Below, piece by piece: positions 34,789 through 46,896 of a DNA stretch of 64,000 nt. The stretch is taken from positions 124,001 to 188,000 of the forward strand of contig SPDT01000010.1 in NCBI GenBank assembly GCA_008477525.1. Reading direction: 5' to 3'. The position numbers and the translations under genes were made by a program. Every line of letters starts with the position of its first letter. Position 1 is the stretch's first letter. The DNA comes from Hypomyces perniciosus. Taxonomy: Eukaryota > Ascomycota > Sordariomycetes > Hypocreales > Hypocreaceae. The notes under the pieces were generated by a model. That model was given only the letters and a program-made list of their open reading frames with translations, did not search any database and was not told where the DNA came from.

Positions 34789-37700
34789 CTAAGTGTGCCA
34801 CATATGCTCACTCAGGCCCAATAACTTATCACCCATCTGCCTCTTCGCAGCTGACGCGATTCCTCTCTCGGGATTCGACATCTGCTCGCTATAACAAAGC
34901 TCCACCAGTGTCTTCAGTTCGTCATAGGAGAAGTTGTCCAAACCATCTTCGCCACTGTCTGCCGCCCCCTTTTCTTTAAGTTCCTTTGCCTTCTTCACTA
35001 TGGCATCGGGCCCCTTTTCGAATAAGGAGAAGTAATTCGCAGCCCGTGCAAGGGAGACGCCTTCCTCCACATTCTTGAGGTTCTGCTGTAGCACGAGAAT
35101 GTTGAGCTGCATACGCTGGCATCCCTTCTCGTTCATGGGCGATGCTATTGAGGCATTCTGGATCAAGTACGAATTGATGAGCATCCCCAGCCCAGTGCGT
35201 ATAAAGTTTATCTCTTTATCACGCAAGAACCGCACAATCGTCTCATCGAACAAGACCAATTCCAAATTGAGGCTGAGGATCTGAGGATCAGGCTCCCTCA
35301 CCTCTTGGTCAAGGAGATATGGTGCCAAATCTGGTGAAAGTGCATTGCGTAGAGAATGAACTATCCGACAGCGGACTTCCATGTGCAGCGTCAAGAGAGC
35401 TGTACCAGCCAGCTCCTCAAAAGATGACACAATGTTGTCAAATGTCCTAAGAATTGAATTAGTTTTGGACCTAGCAAGATATGCAAGCACAGTTTGCTTA
35501 CTGGACAGTCTCCGCTGTAAGGGGGAGTTGTACCGGACCCTGCTCAGCAGCACTCTTGTTAGGGTCATTCATCATTGTCCACCGTTGACCTGCTTGGCGT
35601 GGGATCTGTTGTCGTGATGAATCCGTCTCGTGCACTGTTATATGCCTCAAGCCCGAGATCTTCGCAGCCAGCCACTTCATGCTTGTGTACAAGAGGCACA
35701 AGGATGAAATGGTGTCCCGATCCTGGATGATATCGTTCATCTCTAACCGAGCAGCATCGGTCTCCTCGATCAGATGCTGAATCTCCGTTTTTATCAACTC
35801 ACGATCTAGCTCTTCAGATGTCCACAACCTCTTCATTGTCTCGTGTACGTTGCTCGGCTGTACTGAGAAACGTGCTGAGGCTCGGAGATTGCTCGAGTCA
35901 ACTGTCTGCTCCTGAGTCTTTGTCACAAGTGACTTGTACCAGCTGAAGCAACGATCATAGTATCGCATCATCTGGGTTACAATGAGGGAACTTAGAGCTT
36001 GGTCTGGAGGAATAGTTCCCAACATTCGACAGAATGCTGTTACAACCTCGAAGAAAGCGGTAGCACCCTTGAAAACTGGCCTCTGTGCAAATTGGCTCCA
36101 TGCTGGGTCTTGCAAGAACGAGTCAGCTTCGCCAAAGACGTTGTCGCTGAGCTTTCCAAGGGTCTCGTCCAATTGCGGCTGAAACACGTTGACAAGAAAG
36201 TTGTCCAAAAACGTAGTTAGAGTGCTGGTAGCAAGGTCCGAACCGGGAGGCACAATGCTTCTGAGCCGTTGTAAGAACAACAGCGTAGGTGGAAGCAGCA
36301 GGCTCATGTTGAAAACGCTTGGCTCAACCAGAGACCTATAAGAGCCTGGGGTCTGCTGGTTAGCCCTATACCCAGCTGAACCGCTTCTTCTCGAGCTGAG
36401 GTCATCCTGAGTGGATCGGTTCTTTTTGTTGTTGTTCTCGGGGCCTTGCTTTCGAGAGCCATCCGTCAAACCAGGAACCGTAGCTTGAATAATACTCTCC
36501 AAAGCATCGTACTCCGTTACCACCTCAACGGACTTTGAGTCTGCTTCAGAAAACTTAAAGAGGTGTTCCCGCATGGTATCCTTGCCACTAATGCCAGTCC
36601 CCTGAATAGGAGAGTCAAATTGGTAGACGTCCGCATCCGTCGTAACATAGTTGTGTAGAAGGGATCGGATCTCATTCTGGTACAAGTTCCACAGCTCTTT
36701 GAAACTGCCGAGGAGTGCGATATTGTTGCCTGCACCCTCACGTCGGATGAGGGCTTTTATGGATTCGTGGAAGATACGCTGGCCCTCACTAATGGCTTCG
36801 AATTTCCCAAAGAGAGTCCATAAAAGGTCATAGATGACATCCGCCCTCATTTGCGTTTCTCGAGTGCCATATATTTGCAAACCCTCTGTCTTCCCTGCTC
36901 CGCCTCGCAGTGAGGTTGGATGTCGTTGCTCGACCTCGTTAATAGTTTCGTTCACGACACCGAAGAGCTCAACGGGTAACCGCTGTTTCAGAGTCTCCAC
37001 AGCATTCTGGAGTCTGCCCAGCTTGTTCAGTGCCTCAACTAATAGTGTCACATAGTAAAATGTGTCTGCTTCAGGGTTCTTCATCGGGTCCTCAGTGACC
37101 GCTTTCTCAAAGTCAATTGAGTCCAAAACAAAGTGAAACGACGTAATCGTGTTTGCATCGCTGTAGCTGTCGTTGAAAGCTCCCTGACTCTTAGCAAGAC
37201 TCTGCCACCTCTCTTGACAATAAGGCGACTTGAGGTAAAGATGTTCGTGCAGCTCCTCCACCAGAATATCCATCAGGGCAGTTTCTTGATTGGCGAGGTA
37301 GTTCCGTAGATCGCTCAAGGCTCCAATGTCATCCAACTCGGGTTTTCGCAATTTGCGCAGGCCATTCTGCAGCACCTCGACCGCCGCCAAGAAACGTTTC
37401 TCCGATATCCGGGCCTCCAACTGGTCTGGGACAGCACGTAAGTCGTCAAGCTCATTCAAAGTTTGTAGAAGCTCGTCATAGGCCCGTGAGGTCTGGGAAA
37501 GCTTCTTCAGCTCCAGGTCTGTAGAGCACAAACTCGTTTTCGAAAGGGCCAACGACTCTTTGAGGGTGCGAACTCGTCTTTGAGATGCCTGGATGCTGCT
37601 CTGGATCTTGTGGAATGTACCAATCGAACTGTTGAAGCCTTGATGGTGCTCGTGCACAATGTTCTTCAGCGAGTCTTGCAGGTACGTGTGCGTCTTCTGG

Positions 37701-38044
37701 AACTTGCGATACTCGTGCGCGCGGCCCACGGAGCTGGTGTCAAGAAGCTGCAGAGCGAGTTGCACAGGGACACAGTCATCATCGCACATCGACGGCCACT
37801 CAGTCTTGATATGTTCCAGCACTTGGGTAATCTGTCTCTCGGCGCTCGTCTCCTGGACGCGCGGTCGCGAGGGCATGTTGCGGAGAGTAGGCGGCGGTGG
37901 CGCTCTCGGAGCCGTCTGCGGAGGTGTTCCATATCTGTCGCTTTTATATCCTTCGCCATAGGGATCGTATTCATCATCTGTCCTCCCGAGATTACCATAG
38001 CCGTTGCCGTTGCGCATCGGTGCGCGGCCTGGGAGATTCGACAT
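34789..38044 (-). CDS. sec8: Exocyst complex subunit Sec8
   Basis: This subunit of the octameric exocyst tethers secretory vesicles to the plasma membrane at the hyphal tip before SNARE-driven fusion. Two exons on the minus strand, 38044-35502 and 35446-34789, are separated by a 55-nt intron and give 1,066 residues, normal for filamentous fungi. The N-terminus is disordered and Pro-rich. The Sec8 domain begins near residue 75 (ITQVLEHIKTEWPSM) and includes the coiled-coil region around residues 125-260 (TFHKIQSSIQASQRRVRTL). The remaining part is the helical-rod region. The intron sits within VQ|TFDNIVSSFEEL, where the joined reading fits the family. Confidence 0.95.
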
Positions 38045-38568
38045 GGTGGGCGGTCGAGGTCAGTGGACGGTGTCACGAGAGGGGCAACTGTCGAGCGAGC
38101 ATCGTCGCCAGGGCCAGAGTTCACGGCTCGTGTTTGACGGAATCAGAGGCGCTTATGGTTGTCGTAAGGCAGGAATCCGATGTGTGGGGGATTCTAAGTT
38201 GAGGAAGATCACAAGACGATACGATAGTACGGAGTATGGAGTTCTGGCTTGCAGACGCAGATCCATTGTCAGGTCCCTTAGCTGAGTTAGCTCACTGCCA
38301 GGCTCTGTCCCAGCAGCCAATTCATGAAGCCTCCACTGTTGAAACAACCCCGCACAGACCACTTCGAGCCACTGTAGATCACTGAACTTGGAGCTCCAGT
38401 GACAATCCATTTCATGAAGCTATCATCGTCATTCTCTGTCTTCCGTATTATTCTCGTAATTTTCAACAATTCATGGTTAATAATTACCATCTAAACATCC
38501 GAAAAAAACATCAAGGGAAAGGTAACAATATGCTGCCGTCCTATTATCAAACATGGTTGTCCTGCTTC
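38045..38568. other. Spacer between SEC8 start and epoxide hydrolase 3' end
   Basis: This 524-bp stretch is the SEC8 promoter. It holds one TACGGAGTA motif (38228-38236). No gene is visible. Confidence 0.6.
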
Positions 38569-40181
38569 TCATGAAGCAGTCAGTGCTGCCCTATCGCCGC
38601 CGTTGACGACAATTTGCTCCAGCTGAGCGGTCCCTAAACGTTCAACTCCATAATACAGTCTCTTATCCAATGCCAACAGAGCCTTCACAAGATTTCTCAC
38701 GCCGGTCACAATAACTTCAGGCCGTTCCCAAACCAGTAGCCCAGCCCTTCCTGAAACTCGGTTGGTCCCGACTACCTCGTACTGCCGTTTGGCCCAAGCT
38801 GGGCATGGATAAGACATATCAGGAGGCAGAGGTAAAGTATTCTGCTCTGGTATTTGGCCAGCTTCTTCGTCACCGAGAAAAACGGTGATGGTGACTTTGG
38901 GCTTCGACGCAAGTTTTCGCTGTGTTTCTTCTGCTTCCTCACATGATTCGCAATATGCCCAGAATCTCATGCTTCCCTCTGGACCCGGTAGCCAGGTTAG
39001 CGAGGTCATGGTGATGAGCTCCGAAGGTGAAAATTCCTTCTTTGAACCGAACATCTTGATAATCGTCAAGAAAAAGACGAGCAAGCCAGTAGGTGAATCG
39101 CAAAGCGCATATGCCAAGGTATTCGGTTCATATATGTAGCCGTTCACAAGGCCCAGCGGGTTGAAATTGGCAGCATCTCTTTTCTTTGCGTTTATTTTGA
39201 CGGTTTTTTTGCAGCGCTTTAAAGTCGTCCTGTGTATAGCCCAAGATAGGGGCGTGAAGACCGCTGGCCAGCTTCCACTTTGTCCATTCGAGTGGCGATT
39301 TTAGTATATTGGGTGGTTTCAATGGAGGCGATACAAAGTGAGTGCCAAGGCAAGATTCCGTATAGTTAATAGCTAGATAGTTGACGATCCTCCAGTCAAC
39401 ACCAGCTTGAGCAGTTGCGGATGTTCCGGAATTGCTCGCGACATAATGCTTATACCCTAGCCTTTTCATCAAAATATTGAGCATATCAGCAGTCGCCGGT
39501 ATCATCCGTATGTTAGTGGGGAAGGCATCACTAAATCCCAATCCTGGAAGTGAAGGGATAACCAGGTGGAAAGGCTGGTCGACTCTGGCATCGCCCGGGT
39601 CGGTAAAGATGTCGATGAGATGTCCAAACGACAAGTTGGTAAAAGGGAAGGGCGGTATCAAGATTAGAGGAACAGCATTAGAATGGCGAGACCGCGAATG
39701 GATAAAGTGTATCCTCAGAGGCAACTCTGCGAAAGACGTCCGGATGCTTGTCCGAAACTGAGGGATGGAGGCATTGAGTCCGTTTTCTTGGTCCCTCCAG
39801 GAGTAGTGTTCAACCCTTAGGCAGAGCTCGCATCAGCTTCGATAATTGTAATAAAACACTGCATATGGGCTTACCAGAAGTCAATTAGTGGTTCAACTGT
39901 TGGTTTTGGATTCCACCATGTCGTCGAACTGGACTCGGGCACCTCACGCGGAAGCCGTGTTAGTTCAAGTTTCTGTCGCGTGAGATCAAGATATTTGTGC
40001 GATACCTGCCCATCTCAGCGTTAGTGTTATCATTCCGAACCCCCATCAAGACTCGGATAACATAGATTACACGAAAACTTACGTGAATCTTGTACGCTCG
40101 TATGTCTTCGTCCGCAGTGGCCGCTGCCACCTCTGCTGGTCGCGACATTTCAAATGCAGTGTTCTGTAAGCGTGATGACAT
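38569..40181 (-). CDS. Epoxide hydrolase-like alpha/beta hydrolase, frame interrupted
   Basis: This is a member of the microsomal epoxide hydrolase-like group with the N-terminal EHN domain (KYLDLTRQKLELTRLPREVP). Minus-strand exons are 40181-40083, 40005-39875 and 39815-38569. The last exon contains an A7 run (T7 at 39204-39210 on the plus strand) where the frame shifts by one base. Before it the reading is DDFKALQK; after it the family-like reading DAANFNPLGLVNGYIYEPN continues to the stop at 38569. As written, translation ends at 39128 with 305 residues; with the frame continuous it would be about 491. The oxyanion HGWP motif is replaced by PPFPFTN, while GVDWR may keep the nucleophile Asp. 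It may be a recent pseudogene or a homopolymer error. A second ATG at 40148 is an alternative start. Confidence 0.7.
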
Positions 40182-41051
40182 TCAGCAGTCGCCATTACAG
40201 GTGTCACGACATCACGAGAACACCCATCGCGACAAGACGAGACAAACACGAACGCTACTGCATATGCGACACGGGGATATGGACCACAAAAGGAGTAGCA
40301 AAAGGTAAAGGCATCATGGCCTCAGCCACTGCTGCGTGATTCTTTATGTTGATTTAAATCAGCTACGGAAGACGAAAATAACACTGTGACCTGACCCCTC
40401 ACCCCAGTCGCTCTTCCATGCCACGTCGCTTGACTGCCAAGCCAAGAACATCTACATATCTGCACAGTGCAGCGGAGCAAATACTCCGAACGGAACGAAA
40501 ACCCTGTGGCTCATTGAAACAGTGGCCGTGCGCGGGTTGCCTGATAATCGTATGAGGTACGAAGTACGGAGTAGACGATGTTGATGTTGCATTTGGCTTG
40601 TCTCGTCGTTGAAAAAATAGAGCCCAGATAGAAACATCTGGCGTGGACGAGCCTGAAATCCTTAACGCAAGCTGGTAATACCCATCCCCTGGTATCGACT
40701 GCATAAATAAAAGGCACACACCTAAATTCCACCGGTATTGGCGATGAGCTTTGGTGCCCAACTGTCATCGTTGGCGCTCACTTTATGCCAGACTTGATCC
40801 GCGTCGCCCATACGGAGTACTGCTCCTCAGCCTGGCGCCTGCTGAATTTTGAAAGCGCTGCTGCAAAATCCATGTATTCGCTTGACACATACTAATTTTC
40901 AAACGGACAATTCAGTTTGTCTGTGGCATTAATGCTACCTGAGAAAAGGACATACCAAAGCGGGCGTATGCCGTTCGTATGCCCCCTCCACCCAATTGTG
41001 TTTCATAGCTGGGCCGAAGTCTCCGGTGTTCTCCATAGTTTTGGCCTCATC
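40182..41051. other. Spacer between epoxide hydrolase start and HID1 3' end
   Basis: This 870-bp stretch carries three copies of the dispersed motif: TACGAAGTA and TACGGAGTA overlapping at 40558-40573, and TACGGAGTA at 40811-40819. No gene is supported. Confidence 0.6.
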
Positions 41052-43773
41052 TTATGGCCCATTCCTGGCCGGCGCGGAATTCGAGGTGTTTGACCCCCCG
41101 CGAAGATTCATCTGGCCGATTCGTGATACGATATTATTGCCAACAGCGTCCACAGCTCCCCGGGGCGAGGTCAGTGTAGGGCCTGCCGGTGCCGTTTCCT
41201 GGACGCGGAAGAGCTTGATAACAGTGCCATTCCAGATGCCCATCGTTCCCTTTGCGATTTGCACCTCACTGGCAAAGATGACGCCCCAAAGTAGTGATTC
41301 ATACCACCCCAGAGCCAACTGAGACCACTCAAAAGAGTGCACACGTATTGGAGATGGCTCTATTCCAACGAAATCCATCTCCCTAATCCGGCGTAGCGAG
41401 TCCGATGTTGGATCTCGAGCAGATGCCTGGCGGGGTAGAAGACTCGACGCTTGCTGGATGACTGTCAAAATGGTATGCAGGGGCAACTCAGGCAACCAAC
41501 TATCAATCCATGCCGCTGTGGGTTCGAAAATACCACACTGAGCTTGGCCAGCCGCCGAGTATGTACCGAGACTTGTTGAGCTGTTTTGTCGGGAGAATGA
41601 TTGAATACTCGCTGGCATCTTGCCACGAGCCTTCTCTGACATCCCGCGTAGTTGCACTGGTACCGCATCTTCGACAATGTTTACTGACGATGCCCGAGAT
41701 GGGTTCTCGCTCGTGGTGGATTGCGCGGGTGTTGGTTGTGGCTCTTCGTCACTATCATCATCGTCTCCAATGGCGAAAGCGCCGTCTTCTGGGACCTCTT
41801 CCAAAGCCTGGGTTCGAGATGGATTGCTCGGCGGACTTCTCATGCTTTCTGTCGAGCTTCGTCCAGAACCAGCATCGAATGTTTCAGCCTGGCCACCGGA
41901 ATCTTTTCTTCTCCTGTTCCTCCTCTCAATTTCCTCCTGGCCACTCTCCAGGGTGAACGATCGAAGTGCTTCGATGCGTTTCTTGTTCTTCAAAATAGCC
42001 AGTATCAGTTCGGGATTTTTCTTATATTTGTTCTCCACGATAGAGTTGATGGAATCTAGGAGAGAGTGTAAGAGACTGTGGTTGGTTTCATTTGCAAGTA
42101 AAAATGATGGCGATGACATCAGCGAAAATAGATGCATCAGTTGAGAGCTACCGGCAGCACTCAAGCCTTCGATATGCGGCGCAATGTTATTGATTACGGC
42201 CAAAAGTGCAGGATATACGGCTGCAAAGCTTCCCTGTCTTGTAGTGATCAAGCTGTAGATCGAATGCAGGACGAAATCGGTATAGCTTCCCCTGAAACCA
42301 TTGATTCTGATACCAGCAGGAAGGCTCTCTTGTCCCTCAAATGTCTTATTCAAGTGAATGCCAAAGTTGGGCTCCACGCTCAGTGTTTGCAAAAGAAATG
42401 CACACATTCGGACAACTCCCTGCTTTGAGGGCTCATTCTTGTACTCCAGGGCGTAGAAGAGTGCCAGAATAACAAAATCATGAGCCCTATCCGTATCTAT
42501 GATAAATGATCGGAACCTCTTATTGCACTGAATCATCTCCCAGAAAAGCATTAGGACTTCTGGTGCGAGATTTGCCGAAGATTGCGAGCCGGGGAGATAT
42601 GATGCCTTCTCTTGGAGCGGCTGGTTGAGAATCCGCGTCATTCCGTCAACAATGAATTGAAAGTCCTGAGGGCGATGTACTCTGCCAAGGAAGTGTCGAT
42701 AGTAGTTCTTTTGTGACGAGGCATGTTCCGGGATAGGGTAGATGAGCATAGCTAGCATAAAGTGCAGGGAATATGCGACAAGAACCTGTTTAGTATCCTT
42801 AAATACTAAGGTATTGTAGGGTACACGCCAGCTCGCCGGGTTATATTTTAATGTCTATTGCCACTCATTAGTTTAGGATCGATCGTAGGGAAAAAGCAGC
42901 GTATACTTACGGTATTGAGAAGGGAGCACAATACTGACAGTACTACTTGCTTGTCTGAGCAGGTGCACAGATACGTGAGAGTCCGCACCCCTCTTTGAGG
43001 AAGAATTCCTGGAGTTGTGTACATGCTTTGACCGGCAAGTGTCATGAGAAGTCGCAGGATCTCACATCTGTTGCTCTCAAACTCCTTTGTGGTAGCGGCG
43101 GCTGTGTTACATCCAACACCGCTCTGCCATATGGCATATGAGACTTTGGATTGTCCATCTGGCTGGCGAGGGAGGGTGAAATCCGAGAAAAATAGAAGAT
43201 CGACGAGTGTGTCGATCAATTCCTCTGCGAGTGGCTTCGCCTCTTCGTATTCTTCTGCCGCGGATTTTGGATCCTCCTTGCTCTCGCTGGCCTCATCGAA
43301 CAGCACCTCGTTCGCAATGGCAGCTCTGCGTGTCTTCCTTTTCCGGGCTCCCCAGAAGAACCGCTCCTCCCATGATGCCAAACTCTCTTTTTCGTATAGG
43401 TATGGCAGTATTCGAGTGAGAACCCTTATACAGTTCAGAACATCCCTTTCGGGGGCAAACTCAACGTCCGGGAAGGACGGGTGATGACGTAGGGTGAATA
43501 ATCGCGACGTTAAGGCGAGAATGAGCGTCTCACAGTTCTCTAACGCATGATCACGGGTTCGGCGAATGTCGGTAACGGAGAATAAGCTGAAAACATCATC
43601 GGATGATTCGGGAAGTTCCCAAAACTAATTGCTCCAGTCAGCACCCTTGACATGGGACGGACGGACACATTACGTACGGAGGTCCAGTAGGGATCATCTG
43701 CTGCTATGTGTCGTTCCTCCGATAGCCTGAATATTCCCTGTTTAAACACGATTTTGGAGTCGCTCGCACCCAT
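41052..43773 (-). CDS. HID1/Ecm30-family trafficking protein
   Basis: HID1 acts at the Golgi in sorting of secretory cargo; the yeast relative is Ecm30. Minus-strand exons are 43773-43678, 43624-42911 and 42854-41052, giving 870 residues with introns of 53 and 56 nt. The N-terminus MGASDSK fits an N-myristoylation signal and resembles the start of animal HID1, followed by FWELPESSDDVFSLF after the first junction. The long central part is alpha-helical (LHSIYSLITTRQGSFAAVYPALLAVINNIAPHIEG in two overlapping pieces). A charged disordered segment of about 120 residues follows, then a conserved C-terminal helical region ending near residue 820. The gene is divergent from PET127, 318 bp apart. Confidence 0.9.
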
Positions 43774-44091
43774 GTCTGCAGTACAAGGCTTCGAGCCCTG
43801 CTGACTAGTATGCAAGTGTGATGTGCCGACTGATGGAGCTTCTGGAGGCGATATTCGAGATCGAGGTTACGATTACGCATAGTCATGTCACTCCTTTCAA
43901 CCAATCACGTGCAGAGAACACTCATGCATGAACATCCCCGGGGTATTGCCGCGGGTACTTATCGATAAGAAAATTAGTTAGTGGTACCCCGTAGTATAGT
44001 TGAACTTTCGCATCCAGTTTTGCGACAAATGTTGATGAGCTGCACTAGCATATACGAGTAGCCTCACGGGACAGGCAACTTGTCTTCTGAG
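43774..44091. other. Divergent promoter of HID1 and PET127
   Basis: This 318-bp region lies between two divergent start codons. It contains the 12-bp palindrome at 43958-43969 and a CCCCGGGG palindrome nearby (43936-43943). It carries no coding sequence. Confidence 0.65.
43958..43969. promoter_or_regulatory. 12-bp palindrome CTTATCGATAAG in a divergent promoter
   Basis: The sequence is a perfect palindrome made of two overlapping opposed GATAA cores with TATCGATA at the centre. It sits 122 bp before the PET127 start and 184 bp before the HID1 start, so one site could serve both genes. Confidence 0.55.
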
Positions 44092-46896
44092 ATGCTTCGG
44101 CTATGTTGTCGCATCGACCCCCTGGTCAGATTCAATGCTCTCCGCGGAGCCCGACAACCCGTCCTTTGGAGTTTTAGCCCACGATGCTTCTCGGCTACTC
44201 CCGTGGTAGCTAAAAGCAGCGCACCACGAAAGAGGCGACGAAGAGAATCGCTTTTGCGAAATCAATCAACCGCACGGTCTCGAGCTGGAAAATCCACGAA
44301 AACGAGAGAGGCTTCGGCCAAGAAGAAGAAGAAGTCCGTACCGAGCACCGATTCAATAGAAGGAAGCCCAGAGGATGGCGAGAACTCTCTGGAACCAGCA
44401 GCGGGGCGTGGTGCAGGCATGTGGACATCATTGCGGGAAAGACTTCAGGCTTCGTCCACCAAAGGAATGACTGAGGAAGATGCGGATGAGGAAACTATGG
44501 CGCCTTTGGACCCAATTACCGACGAAGAAGGTTCTTCGAAGCGAGGAGCCGCCACCAAGGGCAAACGAACGAGAAGCAAAACAGCAGCTTTGGATGTGAA
44601 GACAATTAGGCCTCGGCGCTTACATCTTCATCCTGTCGAAGAAGCCCCCTTGCAAGTACCGAAGCTTTGCCATAACCTCGACCGTGTCTTGTTCAACCCA
44701 GGAGTCTATCACATGCAGGATGACAGGTCGCGAGTCTATAACTTCGATCCATATCTTGCATCCATTATGCCAGTCGATGAGTTCGACTTTGATGCCCTCA
44801 AGGCTTACATAACCTCGTCGAAAGATGTCAAACTGAGGCAGCTCAGTGCCGCACATGGAATGAAGTACTGTGGATCTACATCCAGCATGACCTCCATCTT
44901 ATCGCATTTCCACTTCCTGCTCTCTGCCTGGAGAAAACCCAATTTCAGTAATCTTTCACGGTCGATAACCCCCGAATCGTTCAATTTCACTGCTCTGAGT
45001 CGTGCCCCGGCAGCTGCCTTTGCGCGATTCAATGATGGAGTTTATGCAATCGATTCCGACAAGGAATATGACACGGAAAATATCCTCAGCATGCTGGGGA
45101 AATCTATGGAAAAGCTTCTTACCCTTCCCAAGGAGGAATTTGAGAGATATCGGCGCACCAAATCACATCAGATCCCTGAAGAGGAAAGGAATGCTGAGGA
45201 GGCATATCACTATACAACATTAGGTGATTTCATGATGCGATCACAACTTGACGCCCACGATCCAAGGCTTCCAGGCACCGGCATGTTTGACCTCAAGACA
45301 AGGGCAGTAGTGTCGATTCGAATGGACGTTGACGGGTATGAAAAGGGTGTTGGGTATGAGATCCGGAAACGGTTTGGCCAGTGGGAATCGTTTGAGCGGG
45401 AGTACTATGACATGGTCAGGACCGCCTTTCTCAAGTATTCGCTGCAGGTTCGAATGGGCCGCATGGATGGTATCTTTGTTGCGTTCCACAACACACAGCG
45501 AATATTTGGCTTCCAATATATAAGTCTGGAGGAGATGGACGCATCCATCCATGGCGCACCCGATCGTCGCCTCGGAGATCTGGAGTTCAAAGCTAGTCTT
45601 GCCCTTCTAAATGATCTCTTGAACACGGCCACAGAGCGCTTCCCAGGCCGATCCCTACGCCTGCACGTGGAGACACGACCAACAAAAGTTCCCCTCACGT
45701 ATTTCTTCGTGGAGCCGGTCTCTGATGAGGAGATGACCAATATCCAAGAAGCTAGCCAGACGTCAGTGGAGCAGTTGGAACGCGAAATCCGTGATCTTAG
45801 CGAAAAGGAGCGCGAGGCTGAATCCACCGGAGCGGATGAGGTCGCGCAAGCTGACCTACAACAACCAGAGGACTCTGAAGGACTCTCGGACGAACCACTA
45901 TACCAGGATGCTCAAAACGATGCGGCTTGGGAAATTATGATGGCAAGGGTTGAAGAAGCGGTGGAGGACGAGTCTCTTGGTGTAGGCTCGGTTAGAGAGG
46001 CTGTCCATGAAGCTTTGGAGCAAAGCGGTCTCCTGAAGGGCAAGTCGGAACTGGAAACCGAACAGTATCTGGATGCAATGGTTGCGTCCCTGACTTCACA
46101 CTCGTCCAAGATTAAGGAGCTGCGGGACCGATCTGATGATGCCAGCGAAACCATTGAGCCAGCGCACCAACATGAAACAGACGTTGATGGTTCTGGCGTA
46201 GAGACCTCATCGACCATGAATCAGAGTGAGGAGTCCGAGCCAGCTTCTACTGCATCCGGTTCAATAACCCAGAATGCCTCCTTGAAAGACCTCATTTTGA
46301 AGGTCACAGAAGGAATTGACAAGAATGCACAAAACCTAAAGACATTCCAGCGCATGTTCGCTGATTTAGCTACACAAACGAAACAACCAGATTCTGAGAG
46401 TCAAGACCTGCAGATTGTTGGGTCTCAGACTGAGGATGAAGCACCAAACGAGGAGAATGACGTCGATGTCGAAGATACCGCGGACGATGCTTCTTCTACT
46501 GCAGAATCCGACGGGCCCCAGCGCGAGCTGTTGGGCATGTACGTGACCATTCGCAATAAGGTGAATGGCGAGTACGTTGAGCGTCCTAAAGGACAAGGGC
46601 GGGACTTTGACTGGGCCATTCAATACGCCGTAACGGAGCTCCCTGATAAGAGAGCACAAAAAATCTATTCCGAAATCAAGAAGCGCCGGAAAACAGTGTT
46701 TGCGATGAATCCTACGGCTAGAGCAACTAACTGGCACAAGATGTTCAGTGGCACACTGCCAGCCGTAACGCAGAAGGGAGAGAAATATAGAGAGAAGAGG
46801 ACTTTGGAAGAGGCAGGCAATCCCGTGTACGTTGCCTGGGATGAGGTGCCGTTGTCGGCCAAACCTCCAGCGCAGGAGAACAGCCAAGTCGAGTGA
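44092..46896 (+). CDS. Pet127-like mitochondrial RNA-processing protein
   Basis: Pet127 is a mitochondrial inner-membrane-associated protein needed for 5' processing and turnover of mitochondrial RNA. It belongs to the PD-(D/E)XK nuclease superfamily and is reported as a 5'-3' exoribonuclease in yeasts. The gene is a single exon of 934 residues. The Arg-rich N-terminus lacking acidic residues in its first stretch (MLRLCCRIDPLVRFNALRG) is a likely matrix-targeting sequence. The conserved core runs from about residue 180 to 560. It includes RVLFNPGVYHMQDDRSRVYNF in overlapping pieces and the candidate nuclease strand GTGMFDLKTR (D400, K402). The C-terminal third is acidic and of low complexity with helical pieces, and looks lineage-specific. 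The ATG at 44092 is the first in frame. Confidence 0.9.
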   Translation: MLRLCCRIDPLVRFNALRGARQPVLWSFSPRCFSATPVVAKSSAPRKRRRRESLLRNQSTARSRAGKSTKTREASAKKKKKSVPSTDSIEGSPEDGENSLEPAAGRGAGMWTSLRERLQASSTKGMTEEDADEETMAPLDPITDEEGSSKRGAATKGKRTRSKTAALDVKTIRPRRLHLHPVEEAPLQVPKLCHNLDRVLFNPGVYHMQDDRSRVYNFDPYLASIMPVDEFDFDALKAYITSSKDVKLRQLSAAHGMKYCGSTSSMTSILSHFHFLLSAWRKPNFSNLSRSITPESFNFTALSRAPAAAFARFNDGVYAIDSDKEYDTENILSMLGKSMEKLLTLPKEEFERYRRTKSHQIPEEERNAEEAYHYTTLGDFMMRSQLDAHDPRLPGTGMFDLKTRAVVSIRMDVDGYEKGVGYEIRKRFGQWESFEREYYDMVRTAFLKYSLQVRMGRMDGIFVAFHNTQRIFGFQYISLEEMDASIHGAPDRRLGDLEFKASLALLNDLLNTATERFPGRSLRLHVETRPTKVPLTYFFVEPVSDEEMTNIQEASQTSVEQLEREIRDLSEKEREAESTGADEVAQADLQQPEDSEGLSDEPLYQDAQNDAAWEIMMARVEEAVEDESLGVGSVREAVHEALEQSGLLKGKSELETEQYLDAMVASLTSHSSKIKELRDRSDDASETIEPAHQHETDVDGSGVETSSTMNQSEESEPASTASGSITQNASLKDLILKVTEGIDKNAQNLKTFQRMFADLATQTKQPDSESQDLQIVGSQTEDEAPNEENDVDVEDTADDASSTAESDGPQRELLGMYVTIRNKVNGEYVERPKGQGRDFDWAIQYAVTELPDKRAQKIYSEIKKRRKTVFAMNPTARATNWHKMFSGTLPAVTQKGEKYREKRTLEEAGNPVYVAWDEVPLSAKPPAQENSQVE

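Noticed and set aside
1511..40181. Biosynthetic gene cluster involving the CoA synthetase and epoxide hydrolase genes
   Set aside because: They lie about 35 kb apart with conserved housekeeping genes between them, and there is no polyketide synthase, NRPS or terpene synthase.
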